From Sipunculus nudus (lineage: Eukaryota; Annelida; Sipuncula; Golfingiida; Sipunculidae): 64,000 nucleotides of DNA. Positions 1 to 12,721 of the stretch are shown one piece after another. The stretch is from NCBI GenBank assembly GCA_026874595.1, contig CM049317.1, forward strand, positions 66,134,618 to 66,198,617, written 5' to 3'. Made by a program: the position numbers and the translations under genes. Below the pieces are notes generated by a model that worked only from the letters and a program-made list of their open reading frames with translations, did not search any database and was not told the origin of the DNA. Within the stretch, counting starts at the first letter, position 1; every line of letters starts with the position of its first letter.

Positions 1-63
<63 letters not shown>

Positions 64-142
64 CCAGATATCTCTCTCTTCCTCTCCCTCTCTCTCTCTC
101 TGTCTCCCCCCCCCCCCCTCTCTCTTTCTCTCTCTCTCTCAT

Positions 143-206
<64 letters not shown>

Positions 207-229
207 CGGTATATATATATATATATAAA
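1..229. repeat. CT and TA microsatellite block
   Basis: The window opens inside a run of CT dinucleotides that passes into TA dinucleotides. A C homopolymer, further CT and a second long TA tract follow up to about 229. This is low-complexity sequence with no coding signal. Its left end is cut by the window edge. Confidence 0.95.
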
Positions 230-1661
230 ACAAAGAAACCACATTTCTTTTCAAGAATTAAAAATTATTCAGTTCACACAAAAATGATTCATATAGTATC
301 CACTAGATGGAGACATTGTGCTTGGACAGTCTGTATACATGTAACTTCAAATGCCCATTAAATTAAGATAAAACAGATTTTACCCAGCGTTCGTTAGTTT
401 CATTCTTCCAATAAAGTTAAAGTAAAGTTAAAATGATGTGCTAGCGCCTCACACAAAATGGAATGAAACACCTGACGACCACACACCACCGAGAAAATTA
501 AACAAATATTTATTTTCACAAATATTTCATTATGTTATATATTTGACAAATATTGTGGGTGGCGTCTTACTCGCGAGGTTAAAGTCTCGCGATCTTCACT
601 TTTTTTCAGTTTTTGCAAGGTACTTTAAAGGAGTACATCCTATATTGTGTGAATTCTAGTCCGTTTCATCCCCTCATGTCCACCTTTTTTTTGCTATACA
701 AATATTTATTAGATACATTTCAAGGGAAAAAAATTATAGTGTGGAAGATGAAAGAACCTAATTTTCAACAAGTTAATTAAATCCCTACATTACATCTTAT
801 TTAAGAAACAGAAATATTTGAAAATATTAGATATCAGTCTACATTTTACAACATATCAGACCCACTTATGTCAGTCAGGGTCATTTGTTACATGCAAAAA
901 CAGCCTCAATTGACAGTTGCTGATTGGATGATGTCACGTAAACACTCTAAAAAAATAACCAGCTAAAACATAGATGGCTACACATGCAGAAACACATCAT
1001 ATCCACCATTGTGAAGAGAATAAAAAGTTGTGAAACATAATCTGGGGATTATTGTCATATTAGGTTGCCACTTCCATATATAGTTTTCTAGGAAATGATT
1101 GAAAAAATGTAAACTTTTAAGAAAATATTCTACAAAAAAAAAAAAAGGTTGACAGCAGGTGGTGAAACGGACCATAATTATCTGTTCGCAAAAATCCTCT
1201 CAATCGGAGAAGGATCCAGGGAACATCGAACGAGAAGAAATTCTTGTTTATTATACTAATGGAATTCTAATGGATTTCAAATTACTCATAATATCAGTCT
1301 TCGCATTAACGGATAAGAAAGATATCTGTAGATGTCACATTTTGCCTCATGGCGCTACAAGCTAAAGAGGCTCCAGTCTAAGCGAATATTCACCTGAGCA
1401 TTTTGGGCGTCTTATTTACGAATATTTTATTCTATCGCGAAAATCACGAATTTGAAACCCTCACGAACAAGAAGCCCACCATAGTATTCTTATTCCAGAG
1501 GTGAGTGCAGGGGAATCACAATCTGATCTTTGTTCCGGGATATAATTTTGTTTCTACTGGCTTTGCCTGATAGTGGAACGCGGAAATTAGTCCGGGACAA
1601 TGGGCCGCCTCCAACCAACATACATTACACTCACAGCGTAAAATATCACGCCTTTATTAAA
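230..1661. other. Intergenic, no gene recognised
   Basis: AT-rich DNA with only short open frames on both strands. None has a recognisable domain, and I saw no convincing exon with paired splice sites. Confidence 0.6.
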
Positions 1662-1885
1662 GAGGCGGATCTAGGATTTAGGAAACGGAGGAATCGAACC
1701 CAGGAGGACTAATGAAAACCTGTAAAAAAGGTCGGTATAGGTCTGGGGAAAGTTGGGGAGACGGAGGCTTGGCCGCAAAAATGGTTTGACACTCTTCGAA
1801 AGGTTTGGACGGCTGAAAAGTGGTGGTAGTGGGGGGAGGGGGAGGGAGTTGGTTCGGACCCATTTGACCCAATCCAACCCACCCC
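1662..1885 (+). repeat. Dispersed repeat, copy A (GGCGGATC family)
   Basis: The segment starts with an AGGCGGATCTAGGATTTAG-like phrase. It continues through a GGCCGCAAA phrase, a GACGGCTGAAAA phrase and a G-rich run. The same phrases appear in the same order on the opposite strand at about 5686-5876, so this is a dispersed repeat rather than a gene. The short proline-rich open frames across it are by-products of the G-rich run. Confidence 0.65.
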
Positions 1886-4800
1886 CTTCTTATCCGCTTT
1901 TGCATGCATTAAATTAAACTTCTCTGAATATCATGAAATGCCATTTGCTGTATGAAAATACAGTCAAGGTGTATAAGATGAAACAGAACTTGTCTTATAT
2001 ATGCATGCATGTGGAGTTATGACGCGTAACATACAACACACAATTCATGGACAACAGAAGGGTGTTATTATAAGGGTCAAATTACCATAAAAGAAACGAA
2101 GAGGATCCTTTTCATTAAACCCAAATGTCCTGTGCCCTTAATTGGGACTACGCTGGAGGGAGATACTCTTTCAAAGGCTTCACATTGATCTATAAATGGA
2201 TGCACGGAAGCCGACGATCCCGACAAGGGAACATTCATTCAGAAAACACAGCATGCGGTCTCTTCTAGCGGTCCAAACTTGATTAAGGGGCATGAAACCA
2301 TGAAAGTGTCTACCTTTGCTGAATTTATATATATGAGAGATATACCTGACCAAAGGATTTAATACGTTCGAAATTTACATTTCGTATTGGGCTTAAGATT
2401 TGAGAACGCATTTGCTTCCTGTTTAGAATATGTTTAGAATATTTGATTTTAAGATTGGCATTTGAGTTAATGATAGAAACATTTTCGTGTGCATTGGGGA
2501 AGGAATGTGTGTGTGTGTGTGCCCGCTATCTATCCATATATTCAGAGCAATAATTTTCACATTATCATACATTCATTCCCATGATCTGTTAGATTTTTTT
2601 TTTTGCATTAAGTATACATGCATGTATTGTGTAAATTAACCATAACTTCGGTTTTAACGTATTTATTATGCACAGGCCATATTCTTACATGCCAGATCAA
2701 GCTCATATACATAAGATAATCTTTACATTCTCTAAAACAAATAAACGAGTTGTTCCAGCGATTGGGTTATATAACCTCACACATATTATATGCATATGTG
2801 TGTGTGTGTGTGTGTGTAGTTATCATATATACGCGGTAGCCAGCTCTCATGCTGTGGTTGATCGACTCAATCTGTAATGTTATTAATCGTACATAATGAG
2901 AACCTATATATAACTTTACCCGTTTGTCGAGCTAATACTATATATCTTTATGAATATTATATTATAATATTAAAAATTAAACACATTATATTAATGGAAA
3001 ATTAAATGATATAAAATATAAGTAAATATTAAGAATATATCTCTTTTAGTTAAGAATAGTTGCAAATATTATTACCGGTAGCTAAAGATGGCGGGTGTTT
3101 TTTTTTTTTCCTTAAAAAACTGTATATACGATATCTGATATATAAGAAATAGGGAACAATGTTTCTACGATAAATCATAAAAGAAATAGCTGGATAACAC
3201 CAACATCATTACGAGAGCCGAGTTACAGCTGTAAATTCCAGTAAACAAAAATTAAAATGTACAAGACAAAAAGAAGAAAAAAGAAACTAAAACAATTGAG
3301 ACAATTAACTGGAGGAAAAAAACAAACCATTAAAAAAATTACGTATATTGACATTGAACGAATCATACCATATAGAGAGAATAATTGGAAAAGTTGCCGA
3401 TATAATAAGTTTGCAGATTACCAGATGCCCATAAAGATATAAATTAACAGTATTCTTAAAACAATGTACAGGATATATACAGGAGGGTATGGTTGATGAT
3501 AATAAAACGAAAGTGAAAGAGACATTAATTAACAAATGGCGGCGTGCAGGAGAGACAATTAAGTTACAAAAGCAAGCATCCATCGCTTAAAGATTGTGCG
3601 AATGACAATAAAAATCATTCATCATACGCAACAAACCTTAAGGACGCATACAAGAAAATAAGTCATGACTTACAAGAAAAATATATTGAATATTTATAGA
3701 GAGAGTTTAAAAATTGAACTTATTTACTTTATGTCTGGAAAGAAAATAAACCACAAGCGACGGACCAATTATTCTTCAAATTTTGTCAATCAGAAGAAAA
3801 TAAACTCTCTGGAAAGACATGGAGATCGGAAACCGACGGAAAAAGTATAACCATTAATTTAAGAAATATAACCAACACTGAAGGACAAAAAAAAAATCAA
3901 TCATGTGTTAAGCAAATAAATGCTAGCACTCCTGGCATAATCGACGTGTTGAAAACTTACCAAAATCTTGCTGCACAGTTTTTAATCTACACAGACGCAC
4001 TGAAAATATTTAATATATTAGTAAACAGTATTCTTTCCAAAAGCATATGCATCAAAAGAATTCGTCTTACATTATTTTGGTATATTTTTTAAAACAACAA
4101 ACAAATGTGCGTTAATTATCTTTTAAGAGCAAACCATCATTAAGTACATGGGCTTGTATTAAATAACATGGTGTCCCCCTCCCATTTCTTTCATACTAAA
4201 ATTTTAAAATTTAAAGACTCACGGAAAAGAAAAATAATACATGTTCAGTTTTCAATGAGAAAGAAATATTTTAAATGTAAAACAAAAGGTGTGATGGTAT
4301 ATTACCATTTAGAGTAAAATATAAGGTTTGACTAAAACTAGACCAGATTTTTAAAATGTATTTCATTCATAGCACTAAAATATCATAAGACAATAAATGA
4401 AAACTGAGGTGTGCATATACTATTACAGAGAACACGGTACTGTGAGTAAATGATATACATGTATACTTTGTCGGATATTTTTTATAATTTAAACCACCAT
4501 TCTAGCCCGAGTATCTTACCCGTAAGCGAAATATGACATCAGGTGGAATTATAAATTATATAGACATCGCAGATGATATCACACATGGCTGGCATATTGA
4601 TTTTGGGGTGACAACTGCGTTTCTTCTATAAATGTTATTTCTAATGTTCTAAACAAAGGTGTCGTTTGATGTGTTGGAAAGTTATCATTAATAACTGATG
4701 CCTTATTATATAAAATGACAACATTAAATGTATATGGCACCAAGAGTTGGACATTTATGTTCTCACACATAAAGCCCTTTGACGTATTAAGATTTCATTA

Positions 4801-5685
4801 CTTTCATGTTGGCTTTTACAATACGCTGCTGGCCAATGTCTTAATAAGGGGCCATACTATCAGGATATGCCAAGGCACATTTATTTCATGCATGAAGTGG
4901 AGAGATGTTAGGTGACTAAATGTGGACAGGCGGGATTTAATTAGTACTTTGTAATGGATAAGGGTGTAACAATGCAATTATAGAGGTCCAAACCTACTTA
5001 TTGCATGCCAGTTTAAGCTACCGTCTAGATGATTCTTTCAACGATCCATTAAAAATAACTAAAATGCTAAAGGCACAATTAGTACCCAATTGAAACTATA
5101 TGAATCTTTATAGTTCCTTTGAAAAAGAAAAAAAAAAAAAAAAAACAGCGCGGGTATGTTTTGAATAAACAGACCCTTTGTAGTGATATTGTTCGATGCA
5201 GCATTCTTCAAAAGTGTGATATGTAATTTTAACAACGTTTAATATAATTTTCGGTGTGTATTTGAAGTCAAAAACAGTTTTTTCTATTTAGTTCAGATGA
5301 AGTTCTTATATATTGCACCAAACTCCTATGCTTCCGCAGGTTTGACCTTGAAACAGGTCATGGTCATCAATTTTAAGACATGTCCATAAAACTCCCCTTC
5401 ATAATATTTCCGCAGATTTCACCTCAAAGGTGGTCACCACAACTTGGTTGAAACCATTTGTGTATCAAATATTGAAGGGGGAATGTGCTCTACTTGTAAA
5501 TTATTGAGTTCACCATAATCATGCATTTTGACTGATTTTACCTTGGACAGGGTCAAAGTCACTGGTTTTTGAATTCATTCGTCCACTTACCTCCTGATAT
5601 CTTTTATTTTAATTATATTTTATCAGAAAAATATCCAACTAAACGGTTGAGAAATATAGGTCTGATACGCCAAAGAAGCACTGTT
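1886..5685. other. Intergenic, no gene recognised
   Basis: Very AT-rich DNA with TG dinucleotide runs near 2506-2521 and 2798-2818 and an A homopolymer near 5129-5146. Short open frames are scattered on both strands but none is recognisable. No RNA gene was seen. Confidence 0.55.
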
Positions 5686-5876
5686 ACAGCGGAACCGGGG
5701 GGGGGGGGGGGGGGGGGGGGACACCCCCTTTTTTCAGCCGCCGCAACTTTTTAAGCGTTTCAGACCAATGTTTGCGGCCTGGAACCCCCCCCCCCTTATC
5801 CGAACCTGGGGACCTTTTTATAGGCTTTGTCATTGGTCCACCCATCTTTCCTAAATCTTGGATCCGCCCCTGAACA
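5686..5876 (-). repeat. Dispersed repeat, copy B (GGCGGATC family)
   Basis: Reverse-strand copy of the repeat at 1662-1885. Read on the minus strand it has GGGCGGATCCAAGATTTAGG, then a poly-G run, a GGCCGCAAAC phrase and a GGCGGCTGAAAA phrase, ending in a second poly-G run of more than 20 bases. The long homopolymers are likely spots for assembly error. Confidence 0.65.
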
Positions 5877-5963
5877 GACATATAAAATAAGTTAGCACCA
5901 CGTATGTTATTATATATTACCCTCTCCTTTCGCCAAATGTCACGCTTAGTGGTCGTTTTTTTT

Positions 5964-6608
5964 AGCTCAACTGATTTTCAGTCATGCTGATCTACAGCAA
6001 TCGGTTTTTGTCCTGCCTGCTGGCCGCCTGTCCGTTAGCAGGGCACAACTCGTGACGGTTTGGCCAAGAAACTTCAAACCCCGTGTATTACTGTGGATTT
6101 CTCCCCTGAAAATTTTGCTAGCTATGCAGCGAAACATGCTTTTGAGCAATTTTAATGACAAACTTTAAAGAGTTCATGGACGTTCACCAAAAACTGAATT
6201 AATTCACCTCATTTACGCAGATGTAAGCCTACCTATTATATGCAATATGTTAACAGAACTGGCCCAACCAGATCTGAACCAAGATGTTACTGGGAGATTT
6301 GATATTTCACTACATTTTGCCGAGTTAAAGGTGGTACAAAATCTGAAGTTTGAAGATGTACAACGCTTAGGCCTATCTATCTTGGACAAAACTATCTGAT
6401 GTTTGGAACTAGTGGCGCCACCTATTTTCGTAACTGTAATATACGTTAAGCCGTGTCCAGGGCACAAATTGTATTCATTAGAACATAAAAATGTTGTTCA
6501 AAATTCAGACAAGTCTTGGCAAAATATCTGTGCAAGCCTGAAATTAGGTCACTGTGACCTATATTCTGAGAGTGAAACAGGGAAAACCTATATACTAGTA
6601 CTGCTCTG
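5964..6608 (+). repeat. Hairpin-headed dispersed repeat copy
   Basis: Begins with AGCTCAACTGATTTTCAGT, the first half of a near-palindromic head that folds back on itself, followed by CTGTCCGTTAGCAGGGCACAA. The later AAATTAGGTCACTGTGACCT phrase and a GTGGCGCCACC palindrome near 6410 tie it to the larger copies at 45134 and 47282. Open frames across it are not genes. Confidence 0.6.
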
Positions 6609-6620
6609 ACTGTGCAAGGC

Positions 6621-9600
6621 TAATAAAAAAAAGTGTCCAGTTAGACCGTATAATTGAATTAACGTGTATACCTCTCAGCATGCAAAGTTTAAATTAAATT
6701 GGCATTTAACACATTTTATATTTAACTATAGTAGTCTCATTTTTGGTTTAAACATAAAAAAGGTAAATTTTCTCAATGATATATGTAAATTTGCCTTAAA
6801 ATTCAGTGTCATTATTCATCTTTAAACGCTGCCTCTTTTTTATAATAGAGTAGGTGCTATATACCTATAAACATATGTATTTTAAAGGAGCCTATTTTGC
6901 TATCTGAATTCTATTAGCTAAAGATAATTCCTTGAACCTTTAATAAATACAGGTTAGAAAACCCCGATCCCACCACACACAGGCTGTTCATTTTGTTTAT
7001 ATCCACTTTTTATAACATGTACCCGCCCAATTAATAAACAAGCAAATTCAAGGAATTTATGTCCTTCGCTTCTGCCTTCAAGTCCAGGATGATTTTAAAG
7101 GCTGCGTTGACAAATAAAAATAGTTTTGACCATGCTCAAAAGTTGGCAGCACCTGCCAGTTACTGCCAAAAATTGAAGTATTTATGTCCACAGCGAGTGA
7201 CACCTGTTGGTTATTAGTGAAACTAAAACTGCTGATTCATCATATAAAAAAAAGAAAGAAATATCATATTGTATTATAATCTTGTGAGACAGACAGTGCA
7301 AAACCAAGATAAGCATGAGAGCAATCACTGACCCAAATTTGAATGATATAGGATAACATTTGGGAAATTTATCGCATGGAAACGAAAACCTGACAGACAA
7401 ACAGACAGACAGACAGAGGGACATACGGACAAACCCAAATCAATGTCCCTCGTTCCTTCCAAGGAAGTGGGGAACAAAAAAAAACATTCAACATATTCAT
7501 CTGGCAGCAAGTCAGATGAACTAATGTGTTGCAATGGGTGTTCTGCAACTAGTGACCTTACAACTTCCGCAGATGTGCAACAACCACCTTAGGTTACATT
7601 GTTTTTCCAGTTGTCAACACTTGTGTGTTTTCTAACAGTTAGTATGAAACAAGCTCATGCAACCGTCACAGAGGCGTCATAAGAAGTATTATTAGAACTT
7701 TCTGAAAAGGAGGACTAGCATTTATTACTTGTGTATAATATTATCACAAAATAACAACAAATGGTTTCGGTGCTTTGAATCATCAACCTAGATATGTAAT
7801 ACAGTAAACTTACATCAAAAGGAAACAAGAAAAAATCAGAAAACACACCATGTATTTACAAAAGTTATGAAACCTTTTTAGCCTCATAATCAACTGCAGT
7901 CGACAAACATTCCTTGTCTTTCAAGATTATCACAAAATTCCCTGATTTTTCATTAAATTCCTTAACACCCCCCCTTCTCCCCACCTTGAAAAAAAACTAT
8001 TTCTCTGAATTTCCGAGACCACTGGCATCTTGGTTCATTTGTCCAATGACCAGTTGAGAGGATAGGCCTCTGGCAAAAATAACAACCCTCCACCCTATGG
8101 ATTCCAGGTAAGTCACATGGTTAGTAGCTGAAGTCCCAACAAAATGAGTTACTTGAAGTTTACTGCTGGTGAAGCTTAGTAGCCACAACATCTCTGTCAC
8201 TGAAGCAAAGTGCTTAACCACAGACTAGAATATAGCATGTTTTGGCTTAAATGATAATATTAATTCAAATTTCTGGAATATTTGAAAAACCTGAATATTC
8301 TGGAAAACCAGAGTTCTTTGGCTGTGTCATGTGTCTCACTCCCAATTAAAATGATCTCCCAAGGCTATTAATTCATACATAGAAAAAAATATGACTTCTT
8401 GCATGTAAAATGGATTTTATTGCACATCATTTTTATAGCCCATAACATGATATTAAATACAATGTGCAATGTATATGTACCAGTATTTTATGTGCATATG
8501 AGTACTGCATGTGCCAAAATATGAGTATGGGAATGACAAAATAAATATCATAAACTATAAAAAAAAATAACAAATATTACAATTTTATCAGCTTCTTTAC
8601 CATCATGTACATATATTGATGGTAATAATGACTAAGCCGAACATACTAGTCAGAAAAAAAGTGGAATGTTCCCTAAAGACTTATAATAAATCCTCCCCCA
8701 TCATGCCTGAGAACATAATCACTGGCAGATCATAAAATATAGTCCTTGCCTTAAATGTCTCTCAGAGTTCACGACCTTTATCTTCATATATATGGGAAAA
8801 ATATTAACATAAGACATCACTCTTGCAGTACACAGTAGTAGTGTGTCAATTAAATTGATTGCATTTCTGCATAACCGATCAAAAATAATTATGTATGCTA
8901 ATACAGAGGAAGTTATATTATCAGAATAAAATATTCTTATTCTGTCAAAAAAATAAGAAAGATGAGGCACAAAACAGTGAACAGTATTAAAACTTATATC
9001 TTGTGCAACAAATAAATGTCAGCAATCTAGTCATTTCCTTCACCTGATGTACAAGTTAGACTGAATTTAGTCTGTCAATATTTTAGGTATAATTCTATAG
9101 AGCGTATAAGTAATTTAGATGGTAGATAGTATGATTAATAATAATCAGTCATCAGTCATTTTCTATCTTTCAATCATCTATTATGATTTAATAATCATAT
9201 GCCACCAGTATGCCACCAGTGCATACCTCTGACAACACTGACATTCAGATCAATTAACTTTAATAAAATCCTGGAGAACCATCAACTTATCAGTTCATAA
9301 TGTTACAACTAGATATCAGCACTTAGTAAATGCTTTTGAAAAGCGTAAATACATACATGTAGAAACTCACAATATTAACTGAACCTGTATCAACCAGTTG
9401 TATCCAGTTCAAAATTTCTTAAAACTGCACCTTCCAAGATGTTTGATTGAGATCATTTTTTTCTTATAAATCTTGTACGCTGGACTGCAGGATTCTGACA
9501 TGCATATATTACGTTGGGCTGATATATAAACATAATGTGTCTTAAGTCTGTTCCACCAGTAGATGCCCATCAAAATTTTGTGATTATTTTCTTGAAGGTA

Positions 9601-10045
9601 AATATTATCAAGCAATTTAACATTAAAGCTGATGTTGGACTAGAGGTCTAGTATGAGGTGTAAAGCTAATGACAAAAACCCAACATTTGTATTTTGCAAC
9701 TTTCTGGTTGTTCTAAATCTTTTGGCCAGGTGACATGGCATCTGTCATGGGTTCCCAGCCTCACTTTGATAGATACATATTTTTAAAGGATATTTATGAC
9801 ACTTAACAACCAATGAACAGCTTTTAAATGTAGTTGTTTGATCATGTGACCAGTGACCAAGCTCTTTCTTAGTGGAGTAGAGACGATGTTAAAAATAAAC
9901 CGTTTTCTCAGATATTCATTTACTGATATACATTTTAAATTTTTTTTGGTATGGTTTTGGTTTCATTCTGGTTAATTAGGCCTATGCTTCATAACTTCAT
10001 CACAACTAACTTTTTGGAACTGATCTGTAAATTGATTAAAATATT
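6621..10045. other. Intergenic, no gene recognised
   Basis: AT-rich DNA between the hairpin repeat and the LTR element. A CAGA-type run lies near 7391-7418. No open frame longer than about 85 codons and no recognisable domain were found. Confidence 0.55.
10042..10045. other. Target-site duplication, left copy (TATT)
   Basis: TATT directly before the 5' LTR matches TATT at 22090-22093 directly after the 3' LTR. A 4-bp duplication is typical of some Ty3/Gypsy integrases. Confidence 0.85.
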
Positions 10046-10478
10046 TGTAGCGAATGTTAAGTCGGGAGAACAGCCGGCTTGTCTCCCCTGCGTAATATTT
10101 CTCCTCTTTTCCTTCACTATGGCATTGTTAGCATTGTCGTCTTGGCGACACTGTCACCGGAAACCGTTTTAATCTGTCTCTCTGGTTGACTCCCCTGAAT
10201 AGATATAATTTTTCAGATTAATCATTTAATATAGTTCTATATCATTAAAGTTTAGATTTATATTTAATAGAGGTCAGAATAAAGGCGATATCAATACAAT
10301 TATTATATGTATAGATCCCCACCATCTCGGGATTTGCCGAAGATGTCCGTACTGAACGGCTATGTGGCATGAAACCTTCCCTGACCGGTTTTTGAGAAAC
10401 CTAAAGCAACAATAGGACAGGTCGCATGGCATGGGTACTTGGGCGTGACGTGCCCCTACTGACGATCCCGTTAGGGAC

Positions 10479-10549
10479 ATCACGTCAGTCCAGCCTCATG
10501 TCATGCTTTCGACAACACGTCGATTCTGATCTTGTCCACTTTGTTGCAG
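10479..10549 (+). repeat. 71-bp LTR-internal direct repeat, first copy
   Basis: Matches 12552-12622 at an offset of 2,073 bp with a single mismatch (C at 10486, G at 12559). This copy ends in TTGCAG and is followed at once by GTAGGTAAA, a good 5' splice-site consensus. The same pair recurs in the 3' LTR (19848-19918 and 21921-21991). Confidence 0.93.
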
Positions 10550-10833
10550 GTAGGTAAAATTATTTTCAAAATGTTGTAGATAGATGCCAAAGTATAAACT
10601 GAATGTCAATATAATATTCCCTAATTAATATTGAATATTATATATTTTCTATCTGGGTGCTTTAATTATATATCCTTGTAAGATTATCGTTATTACTACG
10701 GGACCTCTGAACCTTCGACCTCGAGTTATTTGGGTGCACGGGAAACCCCGTGAAATATTCCTGTAAATCTTTAAAGGGACCCACACCACAAGTCAATATG
10801 CCAAATTAATGCTGACCTCTAAAAGAGCATTAC

Positions 10834-10897
10834 CACGTGTACAAATAATTTCCACGTGTCTAGATAATCTCCACGTGTTCCGATAGAATTCCACGTG
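10834..10897. promoter_or_regulatory. Four evenly spaced CACGTG boxes
   Basis: CACGTG occurs at 10834, 10853, 10872 and 10892, each preceded by C, with start-to-start spacings of 19, 19 and 20 bp. CACGTG is the palindromic E-box bound by bHLH factors such as Myc/Max, USF and CLOCK types. The array is repeated in the 3' LTR at 20203, 20222, 20241 and 20261. A role in driving the element is inferred from the spacing and position only. Confidence 0.6.
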
Positions 10898-11574
10898 GAA
10901 CTGAAAGAATGGCCAATAAACGAATTATATCTGTACCGGTACTTCTAACCTCCGTTATTTCCGTCTATCCATCATTTTCCCCCCACTCCTAAGGCATCAG
11001 CAATATTTAAAAATAAGCTTGAAAATGCATAGAATTGAGTGAACAGGATTTAAAACATAACAGAACTAATTGTAACACTCGTATTGAATAATTCTATAAA
11101 ATCGTATTTTCTTTTATAAAATATAATGAGAAAATGGGTCTACGGCATAAATATGAGTAAAGAGAAAATGGTTCTACAGCAACGGCCTTCCCTCAAACAA
11201 ACGCAGACGTTATGACTATAACCGTGCTGCCGTCTATCGGTGGATGCTCGTACTAATTCGAGCTAACCCATAACCCCCCCCCCCCCCCCCCTTCTCTCTT
11301 TTATTTTGGACAACTTGAATTACCACGAAATGTTAGCGAAATGTATCAGAAATTCCTACAAACGTTCATAAACCTCGCATAAACGTATTTTAAACTTAAA
11401 CCACTTAGCATTGTGGTAGAACTCACTGTGGGAATATGCCAAGTTACTTTCAGCCTTAAAAATCTGATCCTTTAAATAAAAGTACGATCCTATGCATTAA
11501 AAGTACCAGAACCACTGACCAATGACTGACTCCCAGTAACTTTCCACTTAATTATTGATTTTGAACCTCACCTT

Positions 11575-11745
11575 TGATAGCCCTGCTGCAAAATTCACGT
11601 TAAATTCATACACAACTTTCACCAAGCGTTCTGCGCCTGGCGATGTTGATGATTCGTCATCGGGAACCACCTGTTTGCGCGCGGCGGCCTCGTTGTTCTC
11701 GCCCGCTGTTCCCTTTATAAACCATTCCCCTTTCATAACACACAT
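11575..11745 (-). other. CpG-rich exon-like island on the LTR antisense strand
   Basis: On the minus strand, TTTATAAAGGG (a good TATA box) near 11710-11720 is followed by a CpG-rich stretch. A 65-codon open frame there begins with ATG within the word TTATGAAAGG region. About 170 bp in, the frame meets AAAG|GTGAGG, a strong 5' splice-site match, near 11573-11578. Base composition differs sharply from the AT-rich rest of the LTR. The encoded peptide is not recognised. It could be a captured host promoter and first exon, or chance; the same segment lies at 20944-21114 in the 3' LTR. Confidence 0.3.
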
Positions 11746-12551
11746 TAGTCCTTCTATTTATTATGTTACGATTATTATGTTACGAAGTAATGTTAATATG
11801 GGTGATCAACCAAAGATATCCCATACCTACAAGTAAATAAATATTTACCGAGGTAGATTTCTTGAATTTCCTAGGGGAGATAAACAACCATTATCCGTCC
11901 CTCCAAATATAGTGGGATACCCCCTTCGCTCTTCCATCATAGACTCCCAGAAAATAACCACCCCGAATGTTTTCACTAAGAAATTTACTACAATCATTGG
12001 TCATATTTATATTTTATCTTGTAATAGCAGAATTTCTTTGAATGATAGCAATATAGGACATTATGTACTTAAGAATGATACTTAGCCTAGATGTTTCACA
12101 TTTGTATACTTAATGTATGTTATTATAGATAGAAGATATAAACGAAGTGAATTATAGATAGAAGATATAAACGGAGTGAAATCTTAGCGCTATTGTTTGT
12201 GAATAGTTGTACACAAACATAATTTGTGTATGAATAGCAAGATGTAAACAAATATAAAACTAGATGAGGGTTTGAGATAAAGATTGATAGATATGTATAA
12301 ACAAGATTTAAGATAGTATAAGACTAGGAGATATGTATAATAACATGGTTATAATAATAACATGGTTATAATTACATGAAGATTTCAGGTAAACCTACCT
12401 TAATGAATATCTTGTGTACTTGTTGCAGAGGCATACATTGCATTTGAGTATATTTATATACAGTTTAATAAGCAATCCAGTATTTGTAAACAATAAGTTG
12501 AGTACCTTTATATACATTATAATGAGCAGTCCAATATTTGTAAACAATATG

Positions 12552-12622
12552 ATCACGTGAGTCCAGCCTCATGTCATGCTTTCGACAACACGTCGATTCT
12601 GATCTTGTCCACTTTGTTGCAG
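12552..12622 (+). repeat. 71-bp LTR-internal direct repeat, second copy
   Basis: Second copy of the repeat at 10479-10549. Its end, a pyrimidine-containing stretch closing in TTTGTTGCAG, resembles a 3' splice site. It is followed immediately by AATAAA (12623-12628). Confidence 0.93.
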
Positions 12623-12628
12623 AATAAA
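12623..12628 (+). terminator. Putative LTR polyadenylation signal
   Basis: AATAAA lies 92 bp before the LTR end, a sensible place for the R-region poly(A) signal of an LTR transcript. The working copy for 3' processing would be its duplicate at 21992-21997. An alternative AATAAA sits near 10279 and 19648. Confidence 0.45.
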
Positions 12629-12721
12629 CAGTTGTCAAGTGTCAGCTGCGTGTCGTTTACCATTTGTGTGTGTGCGAGTGGGCCACGAACCAGACCCCGC
12701 CTTACCGCCCGCCCGCGACAC

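Larger units (their letters stand above)
10046..12720 (+). repeat. 5' long terminal repeat
   Basis: 2,675 bp, unusually long for an animal Ty3/Gypsy element. It contains four CACGTG boxes (10834-10897), an 18-base C run (11274-11291), a CpG-rich island around 11620-11710, short tandem duplications (12122-12179, 12446-12549), and AATAAA motifs at 12623 and near 10279. A 71-bp direct repeat brackets its central 2 kb. I compared long stretches with the 3' LTR by eye and saw no difference. Confidence 0.97.

Noticed and set aside
1699-1711. Perfect tRNA B-box-like word on the minus strand (GGTTCGATTCC)
   Set aside because: No A box or tRNA fold nearby; it lies inside a dispersed repeat.
11548-11836. 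Overlapping 65- and 93-codon frames on both LTR strands, repeated at 20917-21205
   Set aside because: Same DNA in both LTRs with no recognised domain; kept only as a possible captured exon, not as a gene.
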